Positions 48,687-58,133 of a stretch of 64,000 bases of DNA are shown here, one piece after another; the first letter of the stretch is position 1; each line of letters opens with the position of its first letter. Position numbers and translations under genes: made by a program. Under the pieces are notes generated by a model. That model was not told where the DNA came from. It did no database searches and was given only the letters and a program-made list of their open reading frames with translations. The stretch comes from RU20A sp042610495 (GTDB lineage: Bacteria; Pseudomonadota; Alphaproteobacteria; Rhizobiales; Rhizobiaceae): the NCBI RefSeq assembly GCF_042610495.1, contig NZ_JBHGAP010000008.1, positions 62,001 to 126,000 of the forward strand, given 5' to 3'.

Positions 48687-49571
48687 TCAGGCCGCCTCGC
48701 GGACCACCGCGTCGATTGCACCCAGATCATGGTCGATGAAGGACTGGATGCCGACGGCATACTGGTCGGGCGCGAGATCGGCCATGAAGAGACGCAGCCC
48801 TTCCGGCCCCTTCGGATAGTCGCCGGCTTCCCACAGCACGTGGCAAAGCGGGCGATCATTGCGCGCATGGCCCTTCCCGCCCAGCACCTCATCCACGAAC
48901 CGGCCATAGATGATGCATTCGGAATAGGCGCGGCTGGCGGTGATGGCCCGCACCCAGTGCCGTCCGCTGCGTTGCTCGACGTAATCGAGCAGAGCGCGGC
49001 TCGTATCGGTGCGCCAGGCGATCATGGTGTTGACGTAGTCGTGGGCAGGCAGGCGGTGGGGGCCGATGCCGAAGAGGCGGTCGGTGTGGGCAAGCCATGC
49101 CAGATGGTTGGAGCGGGCCGAGGCCGTGATGGCATTGTCCTTGCGATAGAAGCGCAGGTCGCCATCCTGCCAGAGCGTGGCAGGATCGAAGGGGCGGAGG
49201 AGCACGACATCGGAATCGAGCGCCAGCATGGCCGGTTCCTCGATGATCCGGGCAAGGCCGAGACGGCGCAGCTGCTGGACGTGCCAGCCGCGCAGGGGCA
49301 GCGAAAACGGTGTCAGCCACATCTTCCGCCCGCCGCCGGAGAAGGGATCGGTGACGGCCTGCACCCAGAAGGGCAGGATCTCGCGCTCATCGATGACACG
49401 ACGGCGCGGTCCTTCCAGTTCGCGAAAGAGGGCGACATCGAAGGAGGCGACGAGGAGGTAATGCACCCAGTCGCCCTGCATGTGGCGATCCATGCTGGCG
49501 CACAGCATGCGGCAGCGCTCGAAATCACGAGAGTAAGACGCCGTGACGATGGCGGTTCGCATCGGGTTCAT
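48687..49571 (-). CDS. Putative glycosyltransferase-like protein (DUF6492 type)
   Basis: A 294-residue soluble protein with a GT-A-like N-terminus (RTAIVTASYSRDFERCRMLC) and an LALDSDVVLLRPF segment whose D-x-D motif is typical of metal-dependent glycosyltransferases. The overall pattern matches rhizobial proteins annotated DUF6492. Lying among polysaccharide genes and upstream of none in its own direction, it is probably a sugar transferase, but donor and acceptor are unknown. An ATG three codons inside is an alternative start. Confidence 0.7.
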   Translation of the reverse strand: MNPMRTAIVTASYSRDFERCRMLCASMDRHMQGDWVHYLLVASFDVALFRELEGPRRRVIDEREILPFWVQAVTDPFSGGGRKMWLTPFSLPLRGWHVQQLRRLGLARIIEEPAMLALDSDVVLLRPFDPATLWQDGDLRFYRKDNAITASARSNHLAWLAHTDRLFGIGPHRLPAHDYVNTMIAWRTDTSRALLDYVEQRSGRHWVRAITASRAYSECIIYGRFVDEVLGGKGHARNDRPLCHVLWEAGDYPKGPEGLRLFMADLAPDQYAVGIQSFIDHDLGAIDAVVREAA

Positions 49572-49628
49572 GCGGTCGTTTCCGGTTGTACGGGCCGCCG
49601 ATGGCGGGCGAGGAGATGGGCGCCGGCT

Positions 49629-50432
49629 TCACCGACGCAGATTGGCTTCCGGCAGGCGGCCGGGTTCACCGCCCAGCAGAGAATGCCTCAGGGCGTTGAG
49701 CAGGAAAAGGGGGTTGCCCAGAAGATAACGCCGCCACAGACGGCTAGGCTCCTGCACGAGACGGTAAAGCCATTCGAGCCGCAGGCGACGCACCATGGCC
49801 GGCGCGCGCGGGAAGGCACCGCCGACGAAATCGAACAGTGCGCCAACCGTCATGACGAGACGCGCATGACCCGGACCGACATAGGTATCGACCCATTTTT
49901 CCTGCTTCGGGCTGCCCATGGCGATCAGCAGGAGATCGGGGCGGACGTCGCGAACCTTCGCCATGACCGCATCGGATTCCTCCTCGGCGAAAAAGCCGTC
50001 GGAAACCGGGATGAACTCATGCCACGGCGCGTGTTGACGGAAGGCTTCTGCGGCGCGGGCCAGCACCTCTGGGCGGGCGCCGATCATGGCGACCTTCAGC
50101 GGGCGCGACACATAGGTCAGAAGCGCCGGCACGAAATCCGTGCCGTTCAGATTGGCCGGGAACATGGATCCGTAACGCATCCAGCTGGCGATATCGACGC
50201 CATAGCCATCCGGAAACACCAGCTGACGCTCGAGAATGACCCGGTAGTCGGGGTTCTTCATCATCAGGTTGGCGTTGTTGGCATTCAGGAACGAGACGAC
50301 TGTCTGGCCAATCGGCATGGACAGGAGTTCATCGGCAAAGGCCAGAGCATCGGCCCAGCCGAGATCGCAGACATTGAGACCGAGGATCTCGCGCTGCGAG
50401 GCGGTGATGGAGGTGGTGGGCGGGATCTTCAT
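49629..50432 (-). CDS. WecG/TagA/CpsF-family glycosyltransferase
   Basis: A 267-residue GT26 enzyme: GSPKQEKWVDTYVG is the family hallmark, with SFLNANNANLMMKNPDYR, VFPDGYGVDIASW and a C-terminal RLRLEWLYRLVQEPSRLWRR amphipathic membrane-binding tail. It adds a sugar to an undecaprenyl-linked precursor. ATG at 50432 lies two bases after the upstream glycosyltransferase stop with GGAGG nine bases away, so the two are coupled. Confidence 0.9.
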   Translation of the reverse strand: MKIPPTTSITASQREILGLNVCDLGWADALAFADELLSMPIGQTVVSFLNANNANLMMKNPDYRVILERQLVFPDGYGVDIASWMRYGSMFPANLNGTDFVPALLTYVSRPLKVAMIGARPEVLARAAEAFRQHAPWHEFIPVSDGFFAEEESDAVMAKVRDVRPDLLLIAMGSPKQEKWVDTYVGPGHARLVMTVGALFDFVGGAFPRAPAMVRRLRLEWLYRLVQEPSRLWRRYLLGNPLFLLNALRHSLLGGEPGRLPEANLRR

Positions 50433-50434
50433 GA

Positions 50435-51697
50435 TCACTGTCCTCCGAAGGGTGCGGGGGTGGCGAAGGAAACACCGGACGCAGAGGCGGCCGGAGAGGT
50501 GGAAAGCTGCAAGGCGGCGGCGCGCCGGTCGGCCGGTTGACCGAGATGGGCAAGGCCATCGCCGAGGACGGCCTGGAGGCGTGCCTTCTGGGCCGAATGG
50601 AAGTGGCGGCCCGCCTCAGCATCGGCGCTGAGATCCGTGCCGGCGAGGACGGACAGAATGGCGGCTGCGAAAGCCTCCGGCGTGTCGGCCAGCCGGCAGA
50701 AGGACGGAAGCGCATCGATGCCCCGCACGGACGCCGGTGTCGCGACGCAGGGCAGGCCCCGTTCGAAGGTCTCGATCGTCTTCAGCTGCACGCCGCTGCC
50801 GGCGCGCGCGATGAGCGGCACGAGACGGACGGAGGCCAGGAATTCGCCGGCATCGGCCACACGGCCGACGAAGGAGAGGCCCGGATGGGTCGAGACCGGC
50901 GGCACGGCGATCTGGCCGGCGACGGCGATGGTCAGGTGGGGCGGAAGCAGCGGCACGACAGCGTTGACGAACCAGTCGAGGCCGATGCGGTTGGCCTCCC
51001 AGCTCCAGGTGCCGATGAGGCCGAGATCGTAGCGCGATGCGACCTGCGGCAGGGCGTCAGGCGCGTCCCAGCGGGTCACGAGCGGCAGGCAGGAAGATTT
51101 CGCCGCCACGGCCGGGCCGAAACCGAAGCGATCTTCCTCACTGAAGGTGAAGACCCAGTCCGCTTGCGCCGTCAGGCGGGTCTCGATCCCGGCCAGCAGG
51201 CGGGCCTCGCGGGAAAAGAGAAGGCGGGAGACAAGACCACGGGCGCGCGCTGCGTTTTCCCGCGCCGTGCCGGCCTCGACATTGTGGGCGACATAAACGG
51301 TCGGATAGGTCTGGAAGTGGTCGATGAAGGCGCCCGGAAGCTGGACGGAGTTCAGTACGAGGCCATCGATCGGGTCGAGCGATGCCAGCTCATCCTTCAG
51401 CGTGGCCTCGCTGACGGCGCGCATCTTGGCGACACTGATCGGCAGGCCGGCGGCGATTGCGGTCAGGAACCAGCGGGCCTTGCGGGCGCGGCCGACCTTG
51501 GCATTGGTGACATCCATGCGGCCGAGCAGGTGCAGGTCCGCCGTTGCCAGCGGCCGGTCGGCGGCTTCGGCAAAGCCCAGCACGCTGACGCGGTGGCCGA
51601 GCGCGACCAGACCCTCGAAGACGGCCCGGTTTGCGATGGCGAAACCGGAGACCGGATTTTGGACCGGAACCAGCGATGTGACGAAGACCAGATGCAT
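50435..51697 (-). CDS. Glycosyltransferase, GT-B (GT1/GT4) type
   Basis: A 420-residue protein with an N-terminal Rossmann half (HLVFVTSLVPVQNPVSGFAI), a TVYVAHNVEAGTARENAARA segment, and a C-terminal nucleotide-sugar half with LGLIGTWSWEANRIGLDWFV and VQLKTIETFERGLPCVATPA. This is the layout of rhizobial family 1/4 transferases. First gene of a short leftward unit with the WecG-type gene and probably the DUF6492-type gene. Confidence 0.87.
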   Translation of the reverse strand: MHLVFVTSLVPVQNPVSGFAIANRAVFEGLVALGHRVSVLGFAEAADRPLATADLHLLGRMDVTNAKVGRARKARWFLTAIAAGLPISVAKMRAVSEATLKDELASLDPIDGLVLNSVQLPGAFIDHFQTYPTVYVAHNVEAGTARENAARARGLVSRLLFSREARLLAGIETRLTAQADWVFTFSEEDRFGFGPAVAAKSSCLPLVTRWDAPDALPQVASRYDLGLIGTWSWEANRIGLDWFVNAVVPLLPPHLTIAVAGQIAVPPVSTHPGLSFVGRVADAGEFLASVRLVPLIARAGSGVQLKTIETFERGLPCVATPASVRGIDALPSFCRLADTPEAFAAAILSVLAGTDLSADAEAGRHFHSAQKARLQAVLGDGLAHLGQPADRRAAALQLSTSPAASASGVSFATPAPFGGQ

Positions 51698-51859
51698 GGG
51701 TTGCCTGCATTCGAGTGCGATTGCAGGGACCCTATCAGGACGCGATTGAGGTCACTTTAAGCTATTCATTCAAAAGCGTTTTCATCGATTCAGCATCTGT
51801 TTAGGAAGATCTGGTCTAGTAGGGTTAACAGGGTCTCATCGGAACAGGGAAAAGTTTAC

Positions 51860-52843
51860 GTGAACGGCGAGCCAGTCACCGTCTATTTTCGCTGCGAGAC
51901 CGTGCGTCCGGAGGCGATCCGCGTGGTCGTGACCGTGCCGACCTTTCGACGGCCGGAACATCTGATCAAGACACTGAAGACGCTGGTGTCGCAGACAAGC
52001 CCCCTGCCCTTTTCGGTGATCGTCATCGAAAATGATGCCGAAGGGCAGGCCGGCGCGGCGGCAGCGCGCGATTTCTTCTCGCACCACGAGGTGGACGGCC
52101 TCGTCGTCGTCACCCATCGTCGCGGCAACTGCCACGCCTATAATGGCGGCTGGCAGGCCGCGCTCGAAACCTATCCGGACCTCCAGGCGATCGCCGTCAT
52201 CGATGACGACGAAGTGGCGGCCCCGGACTGGCTGTCGCGTCTTCTTTCGGTACAGGCCGATACCGGAGCAGACCTCGTCGGCGGACCGCAACTGCCGGTC
52301 TTCGAGGCGGGAACCGACCCGATCTGGAAGCGCCATCCGGTCTTCGTGCCTCATTATGACACGACGGGCCCGGTGCCGATCCTCTATTCCTCCGGCAATG
52401 TGCTGATCACGCGGCGTGTTCTCGACGCCATGCCGCGGCCGTTTCTCGATCCGGTCTTCAACTTCACGGGCGGCGGCGACAGCGACTTCTACCGGCGCGC
52501 CAAGCTGAAGGGTTTTCGCTTCGGCTGGGCCAACGAGGCCTGGGTTGCAGAGACGGTTCCGGCCCGGCGGACCGAGCGGTCCTGGGTCAATGCCCGCAGC
52601 CTGCGGACCGGCGCACTGTCGGCCGTCCTCGAGCATCGCGGCGATCCGAGCCCGAAGGGACGCATCAAGACGGTTCTCAAGTCGCTGGCGCTGCTGGGCT
52701 TGTCCCCCATCCGCGGCTTCAAGCTGTGGCGGCGGACGGGGCTTGCGCATGCCGGCCTCTTCCACGCCCAGGTCGCCATCGGGCGCCTGATGGCCGAGGC
52801 CGGCCTGATCAACGAGCAGTATCGCAATCCCGAAAAGAACTGA
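51860..52843 (+). CDS. Family 2 glycosyltransferase (ExoM-like)
   Basis: A 327-residue GT-A enzyme. VVTVPTFRRPEHLIKTLKTL is the family 2 start, IAVIDDDEVAAPDWLSRLLS holds the metal-binding acidic cluster, and NFTGGGDSDFYRRAKLKGFR the acceptor region. Closest in feel to ExoM-type succinoglycan transferases. GTG start at 51860 with AGGGAAA upstream. It is divergent from the GT-B gene and convergent with the flagellar block. Confidence 0.87.
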   Translation: MNGEPVTVYFRCETVRPEAIRVVVTVPTFRRPEHLIKTLKTLVSQTSPLPFSVIVIENDAEGQAGAAAARDFFSHHEVDGLVVVTHRRGNCHAYNGGWQAALETYPDLQAIAVIDDDEVAAPDWLSRLLSVQADTGADLVGGPQLPVFEAGTDPIWKRHPVFVPHYDTTGPVPILYSSGNVLITRRVLDAMPRPFLDPVFNFTGGGDSDFYRRAKLKGFRFGWANEAWVAETVPARRTERSWVNARSLRTGALSAVLEHRGDPSPKGRIKTVLKSLALLGLSPIRGFKLWRRTGLAHAGLFHAQVAIGRLMAEAGLINEQYRNPEKN

Positions 52844-52859
52844 ACGACACAACGCAGAA

Positions 52860-52877
52860 CGCCGCCCGGGGGCGGCG
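52860..52877. terminator. Bidirectional GC hairpin between convergent genes
   Basis: Perfect 8-bp stem CGCCGCCC/GGGCGGCG with a two-base centre, between the glycosyltransferase stop and the stop of the last flagellar-block gene. There is no T run, so termination efficiency is uncertain. Confidence 0.5.
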
Positions 52878-52905
52878 CAGTCAGGAGAAAGCAAAGTGGC
52901 TGCCG

Positions 52906-53466
52906 TCAGTGGCCGCTGCTGGCTTCCTTGGTCGGCGGCTTGTCCTGCGCCGTCTCGCCGTTCTTGTCGACGACGGTGACCGGCTTGGGCTCCCGGTTCT
53001 CGTCCTTCTTGGTGGCGAGGCGGTCGACATCACCCTTGGAGAGATATTCGAGCTGTTCGACATAGACTTCGAGGATCAGCTCCTCGCCGAGCTCCTTGTT
53101 CACTCCGTCCTTGATGGCCGATTTGAAGGTGGCCAGCTCGAAGTTGCGGGTGTTGGGAATGTCGATCATCTTCGCGCCGACAAGGATGTCGTATAGCGTG
53201 CTGGTCAGTGTCTCCTTGAGCGGCGTCTTGATCTCCTTCAGCTTCTCCTTGTCGGCATTGAAGGAGAGCTTGTTGATGAAGTAGCCCTTGATGGCGCCAT
53301 CGGCGATCATCGGAATGGTGATGAGTTCACCGGGGACGTATTCGGCCTCGACCTTGGGCTTGCCATCGTCCGGCGTCGTCGGCGCGGAAGCATACTGGAC
53401 CGAAAAATAGACGGTGCCGAGCGTGACTGCGCAGACCCAGACGCCGACGAGGATGATCTTGATCAT
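52906..53466 (-). CDS. Flagellar-operon protein of unknown function, membrane-anchored
   Basis: A 186-residue protein with one N-terminal membrane helix (IILVGVWVCAVTLGTVYFSV), a mid-region predicted to be periplasmic with YVPGELITIPMIADGAIKGY, and a charged C-terminal tail (KPPTKEASSGH). The size, single anchor and a helix-rich core loosely recall FliL, but key FliL features are not clear. Its ATG overlaps the stop of the FlgN-like gene by four bases, so it belongs to the flagellar transcript. Confidence 0.75.
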   Translation of the reverse strand: MIKIILVGVWVCAVTLGTVYFSVQYASAPTTPDDGKPKVEAEYVPGELITIPMIADGAIKGYFINKLSFNADKEKLKEIKTPLKETLTSTLYDILVGAKMIDIPNTRNFELATFKSAIKDGVNKELGEELILEVYVEQLEYLSKGDVDRLATKKDENREPKPVTVVDKNGETAQDKPPTKEASSGH

Positions 53467-53834
53467 CGGGCCTCGCTGTAGCGGAACTGTTCCTGCGTGT
53501 AGATGCCGTCAGCCTCGGCATCGTGCAGCGCGGTCTTGAGGATGTCGACGACGGAGCGGACGGCTTCCATGTGCGCCTCGATGCGGAGCGCGTTTTCCTC
53601 CAGCTTGCGCTGGATGGAGCGGGTGCGATCCTCGAAGCTCTTCGGCAGATCCGCGGCCTCCGTCTGCCTGTTCAATAGCGACAGTTCATAGAGACAACGG
53701 CTCTTGTGGGCGTTGGACGTCTTGATGTCGAAGGTCGGATCGACGCCGATGCGGCTCGTCTCGTTGTCCAGGATCATTTCCAGACGACCCAGAACATTGC
53801 GGATCCGCATGTCACTCGAAACGTCAACATCCAT
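53463..53834 (-). CDS. Coiled-coil flagellar protein, FlgN-like
   Basis: A 123-residue all-helical protein. The C-terminal helix NALRIEAHMEAVRSVVDILK followed by ADGIYT resembles FlgN, the chaperone of the hook-associated proteins FlgK and FlgL, whose genes lie in the same operon. Overall similarity is faint, and FlgN genes are often missed in alphaproteobacteria. Overlaps the next gene by four bases. Confidence 0.6.
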   Translation of the reverse strand: MDVDVSSDMRIRNVLGRLEMILDNETSRIGVDPTFDIKTSNAHKSRCLYELSLLNRQTEAADLPKSFEDRTRSIQRKLEENALRIEAHMEAVRSVVDILKTALHDAEADGIYTQEQFRYSEAR

Positions 53835-53956
53835 CTTATGGCTCCCATGATGCGGTCAGGGCTGCGGCATCACGCTCTCAGGGCGCGCCCGATGCGGCAG
53901 CGAGTTCAAGAAGGCGTCGATCATCCGGCCGGTCATGCCGACGGCCGGAGACGATC

Positions 53957-54526
53957 TCAGGCCGTGGTATCGGTGACGCCGGGCAGAACGCCTGCCACGG
54001 CCTTGCGCTGGTGTTCCTGCACGATGCTGGTGGCGATATTGACGCTGCTGACATCGTTCGACGCATTGACGAGGCCGTTATCGCCGTCGGGCGAGACAAT
54101 GCCCTCCTTGCGCATCAGGCTGGCGGCGATGCCGATGCCGCCGGACTTGGACACGACGTCGCCGATCTGCTCGGCCATCATCGACTTCCACATGTCGCCG
54201 GCCAGGCCCTGGCCGTAGACGTTCTCATCTTCGGACGGCATCATCGACTTCACGAAATTCTGGAGAACCATCGCCTCGAACTTGCGATAGGTGGCCGGCA
54301 CCTTATCGGTGCTGCCGCTTTCCGTCGCATGGGCGCGGGTGGCACCGGCGCTGTCGCGGTTGAGGATGGAGACGGCATTGGCAAAGCCGTTGCCGCTGTC
54401 GGCGAGGCTGGTCGCTTCGAAAGAGGCGCGGTTGGCCTTGAGTTTCGCCTGCGCCTGCTCGATCCCGGCCGGATCGGCGGCCCGCAGCACATCCATGACA
54501 ATGTCGCTCGGGGGATTGATGGCCAT
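53957..54526 (-). CDS. Rod-binding protein (FlgJ N-terminal-like)
   Basis: A 189-residue protein. The middle segment TYRKFEAMVLQNFVKSMMPS followed by YGQGLAGDMWKSMMAEQIGD is the rod-binding signature found in FlgJ and CheL, here without the muramidase domain, as is usual in alphaproteobacteria. It assists rod assembly through the periplasm. The ATG at 54526 has GGAGA nine bases upstream; a longer in-frame start at 54616 lacks this. Confidence 0.85.
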   Translation of the reverse strand: MAINPPSDIVMDVLRAADPAGIEQAQAKLKANRASFEATSLADSGNGFANAVSILNRDSAGATRAHATESGSTDKVPATYRKFEAMVLQNFVKSMMPSEDENVYGQGLAGDMWKSMMAEQIGDVVSKSGGIGIAASLMRKEGIVSPDGDNGLVNASNDVSSVNIATSIVQEHQRKAVAGVLPGVTDTTA

Positions 54527-54700
54527 CGTGTCTCGTCTCCTTGGCGTATCGTCGGACAGCCGCACGCGTTCCCGCAGAACCCCAGGATCGGGGAGCAGCG
54601 TTCGCGGGCTGTCCATGCGCCCACCGTCAGCCGGTCATCGCCGACGGCTCATCTTGATGGAAATTCGGTCGCGACATCATGCCGGCCGCCTTGGGAAAGA

Positions 54701-55117
54701 CTATTGCTCGCCAAGCTTACCGGAAGCTGGCGCAGCGCTCAGCACGAACTGATCGACGAGATCGTAGATCGTGTTGTCCGCCTCCTCGCGCTCCTCGGCC
54801 ATGCGCGCCTCGCGCATGTTATCCTCCAGACGGTCACCCTTGGCGCGTTCGCGCAGCACGCGGGTCTCGTGGGCCTGCTGGATATTGGCGAGCATCTGGT
54901 CCTTCTGGGCCAGGCGGCCGAGCTGGACGGCGTACTGGCTGGAAAACAGGCGATGCATGGGATGGGCCGACCCCATGGCGTCGGCGACCACGTCGATCGT
55001 CTCGGCCACTTCCAGACGGCTGCGGGCGGTGTCGGCGAGGTCGATCTCGGCCATCTGCTCGAGATGTCGCTGGACGGCGACGAGGCGCTTGAGCTTGTCG
55101 GATCGTTTCGTCGGCAT
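54701..55117 (-). CDS. Coiled-coil flagellar protein, FliJ-like
   Basis: A 138-residue helical protein, MPTKRSDKLKRLVAVQRHLE at the start, with heptad-like Leu/Ala spacing and a charged middle (ERAKGDRLEDNMREARMAEE). Its position directly after fliR and its length suit a FliJ-type export-stalk or chaperone-escort protein. No sequence motif proves it. The 47-base gap after fliR suggests the same transcript. Confidence 0.65.
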   Translation of the reverse strand: MPTKRSDKLKRLVAVQRHLEQMAEIDLADTARSRLEVAETIDVVADAMGSAHPMHRLFSSQYAVQLGRLAQKDQMLANIQQAHETRVLRERAKGDRLEDNMREARMAEEREEADNTIYDLVDQFVLSAAPASGKLGEQ

Positions 55118-55164
55118 CGTCGCCTCGCTTGTCGTTTCGGCCAGCCCCGCGGCGGCCACTCAAT

Positions 55165-55926
55165 TCAAATGGACTGCATGATCTGCGCAAAGCTGTCGGC
55201 AAAGATGCGCAGCATGGAGGCAATGCCGAGATAGGTCAGAAACAGGCCGCCCAGAATGAGATAGGGCGTGGAGATGAAGGCGATCGGAATGGCGGGCGCC
55301 AGCTTGTTGACCATGCCGATGGCCGTGTTGAAGAGGATGCCGAACAGGATGAAGGGGCTCGACAGCTTCAGCATCACCATGAACGTGGTGGAAAGCGAAT
55401 CCGTGAGCGAGACCAGAAGGTTCTGGGGATCGAAGCCCGTCTGCATCGGCAGGGCCGTGTAGGACTGGATGATGGCCTGGAACATGATGTGGTGGAAATC
55501 CAGCATGTAGAGCATGATCAGTCCGGCATAGGTGATCAGGTTGGTCAGCTGGTTTTCGGTCGCGTCTTCCAGCACATCCTGCATGGGGGGTGCGGAGAAG
55601 CCGATCATCAGCGACAGGACGGTGCCGACAAACTGGAGGCCGAGGAAGTAGAAACGGGCGACGAGCCCGATCGCGGCGCCGATGATCATCTCCGAACCGA
55701 TAAGGTAGAGGTAGGCGCTGTTGCCGATCGAAACCTTCGGATAGATGTCGTCCCACATGACCGGCAGGATGGCCATGGAAACGGCCACTGCGGTCAGCAG
55801 GCGAACCTGGGCGGGAACACGGGCGGTGGAAAAGCCCGGAATGACCATCAGGCAGGCGCCGATCCGGCAGAACGCGGCGAAGAGCGCCAGGATCATGCCC
55901 TGCGGATCGGTGATGCCGGGGATCAT
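55165..55926 (-). CDS. fliR: Flagellar export protein FliR
   Basis: A 253-residue inner-membrane protein with six hydrophobic segments (ILALFAAFCRIGACLMVIPG first) and the conserved FGILFNTAIGMVNKLAPAIP loop. Part of the type III export gate with FliP, FliQ, FlhA and FlhB. The ATG overlaps the flhA stop by four bases (55926-55923). Confidence 0.93.
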   Translation of the reverse strand: MIPGITDPQGMILALFAAFCRIGACLMVIPGFSTARVPAQVRLLTAVAVSMAILPVMWDDIYPKVSIGNSAYLYLIGSEMIIGAAIGLVARFYFLGLQFVGTVLSLMIGFSAPPMQDVLEDATENQLTNLITYAGLIMLYMLDFHHIMFQAIIQSYTALPMQTGFDPQNLLVSLTDSLSTTFMVMLKLSSPFILFGILFNTAIGMVNKLAPAIPIAFISTPYLILGGLFLTYLGIASMLRIFADSFAQIMQSI

Positions 55927-58010
55927 GAGATCGAGCCAATGATCTTGATTTCGAGGCCCTTGGCGAGCTCGACGTGGCTGAGGACCGGCAGGGTGGCGAA
56001 AAGACGTTCGATGATCATGCGCACATAAGAGCGGGATTCGGGCGAAGACACCAGCACGAAAGGCATGCCGCGGTCGAGATGTTCGCGGATGACCTTGCTG
56101 GCCTGCTCGGAAAACTCTTCCAGATGCCGCGGGTCGATGTCGAATTCGGCAATTTCGCCCTTGGCGTCGCGCTTCAGCGCCTGGTGGAACACCATGTCCC
56201 ACTTGCTGCCGAGACGCAGCACGCGCAGCACGCCATTGTCGGCAAGGTCGCCGCACAGCTGCTGCGACATGCGCACGCGCACATGCTCGACGATCTGCTC
56301 GGTCTTGCGCACATGCGGGGCAAGCTCCGCCACGGCTTCGAGGATGAGGTGCAGGTTGCGGATCGAGACGCGCTCGGCCAGCAGCAGCTTCAGCACCGCC
56401 TGCAGGCCGGAATAAGACATGTGCGAGGAGCAGATCTCGTCCGCGAGCTTGCGATATTCCGGATCCAGACGCTCGATGAGGATCTTGACGTCCTTGTAGG
56501 ACAGAAGATGCGGCAGGTTGTTGCGGATGACTTCCGACAGGTGGGTCAGAACCACCGAGACGTTGTCGATCGGGTGGAAGCCTTCGCGCTTCAGGTCTTC
56601 CGTGAAGGTCTCCAGGATCGAGACGGCCGGCATGCCGAAAGCGGGTTCGCGGATATCGTCGCCTGGCACGCTTGGCTTGCGGCCGCCGCCGGTGACGACG
56701 AGAACTTCGCCGACGCGCACCGTGTTCGAGGCGATCGTCGTGCCGTGGATGCGGATATGGTAGGCCTTGTCGGGGATGGTGATGTCGTCGTTGACCTTGA
56801 TCTCCGGCACGACGAGGCCGTACTGGCTGGCGAACTTGCGCCGCATCTTGCCGACGCGGAAGGCAAGCTCCTGGTGGGCGCCGAGCAGGCGCGTGGAGAC
56901 CTGCTTGCCCAGCATGAGCTCGATTTCCGGGGTCTTGAGGACCGACTTGACCGAGTCCTTTTCCGTCTCCTGAACCTGCTGGGCGTTGGCCGCCTCTTCC
57001 GCGCGCTTCAACTCGGCCTGGGCCGCCAGTTTGCGCGGGATCGTCCAGGCGAAGAAGCCGAGACCGCCGCCGAGGATGGCGAAGGGGATGAAGGGCAGCC
57101 CCGGCATGACGGCCAGCATCGAGATCAGGCCGGAGGAGACCATCAGCGCCTTCGGATAGCCGGCGAGCTGGTTGACGACGGCCTCGTCGGTGGAACCGGC
57201 ACTGCCGCCGCGCGAGACAAGCAGGCCTGCTGCGAGCGAGATGATGAGGGCCGGGATCTGCGAGACGAGACCGTCACCGACCGACAGCTTGACGAAGACG
57301 TCGGCCGCTTCGCCGATGTCCATGCCGTGGCGGAAATAGCCGATGATGATGCCGCCGAAGACGTTGATGGCGGTGATGAGAAGGCCGGCGACGGCATCGC
57401 CGCGCACGAATTTCGACGCACCGTCCATGGAACCGTAGAAGGAGCTTTCCTCTTCCAGCTCCCGGCGCCGGCGCTGGGCTTCCTTCTCGTCGATGATGCC
57501 GGCCGAAAGGTCGGCGTCGATCGACATCTGCTTGCCGGGGATGGCATCGAGGGTGAAGCGGGCGCCGACTTCCGCGATACGCGTGGCGCCCTTGGTGATG
57601 ACGATGAAGTTCACCGTGATCAGGATGAGGAAGACGATCAGACCGATGACGAAGTCGCCGGACATCACCAGGCTTGCGAAGCCGGCGATGACGCCACCGG
57701 CGGCATCATGGCCCTGGTGACCATGGGAGAGGATGACGCGGGTGGTGGCGATGTTGAGCGCCAGCCGCACCATGGTCGAGATCAGGAGAATCGTCGGGAA
57801 GGACGAGAATTCCAGCGGCTTCTGGATCCACAGCGCGACCATGAGGATCAGGATCGAGAAGGTGATGGAGAAGGCGAGCCCGATATCGATGAGGAACGGC
57901 GGGATCGGCAGGAACAGGATCGACAGGATCATCACGATGCCGAGCGCGAAGCCGATATCGCGACCCTTCGGCGCTGCCTTGGGGATGATCAGTGCTGCTT
58001 GTTGAGCCAT
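55923..58010 (-). CDS. flhA: Flagellar export gate protein FlhA
   Basis: A 695-residue protein: eight membrane segments in the N-terminal half with the conserved VTKGATRIAEVGARFTLDAI (FHIPEP region, with PGKQMSIDADLSAG), and a cytoplasmic C-terminal half beginning about residue 340. It is the largest export-gate component and docks chaperone-substrate complexes. Translationally coupled to fliR. Confidence 0.97.
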   Translation of the reverse strand: MAQQAALIIPKAAPKGRDIGFALGIVMILSILFLPIPPFLIDIGLAFSITFSILILMVALWIQKPLEFSSFPTILLISTMVRLALNIATTRVILSHGHQGHDAAGGVIAGFASLVMSGDFVIGLIVFLILITVNFIVITKGATRIAEVGARFTLDAIPGKQMSIDADLSAGIIDEKEAQRRRRELEEESSFYGSMDGASKFVRGDAVAGLLITAINVFGGIIIGYFRHGMDIGEAADVFVKLSVGDGLVSQIPALIISLAAGLLVSRGGSAGSTDEAVVNQLAGYPKALMVSSGLISMLAVMPGLPFIPFAILGGGLGFFAWTIPRKLAAQAELKRAEEAANAQQVQETEKDSVKSVLKTPEIELMLGKQVSTRLLGAHQELAFRVGKMRRKFASQYGLVVPEIKVNDDITIPDKAYHIRIHGTTIASNTVRVGEVLVVTGGGRKPSVPGDDIREPAFGMPAVSILETFTEDLKREGFHPIDNVSVVLTHLSEVIRNNLPHLLSYKDVKILIERLDPEYRKLADEICSSHMSYSGLQAVLKLLLAERVSIRNLHLILEAVAELAPHVRKTEQIVEHVRVRMSQQLCGDLADNGVLRVLRLGSKWDMVFHQALKRDAKGEIAEFDIDPRHLEEFSEQASKVIREHLDRGMPFVLVSSPESRSYVRMIIERLFATLPVLSHVELAKGLEIKIIGSIS

Positions 58011-58133
58011 GGCGCTGTCCGTCTCTTCATGAGATCCGGCGGCCGATCATGGGCCGCCCATTTCATGCCGAAACTATCGGGCGAAGCTTGCGCGAGGATG
58101 GCCGAAAAGGAAAAAGCGCCTGGCCAGAAAGGG

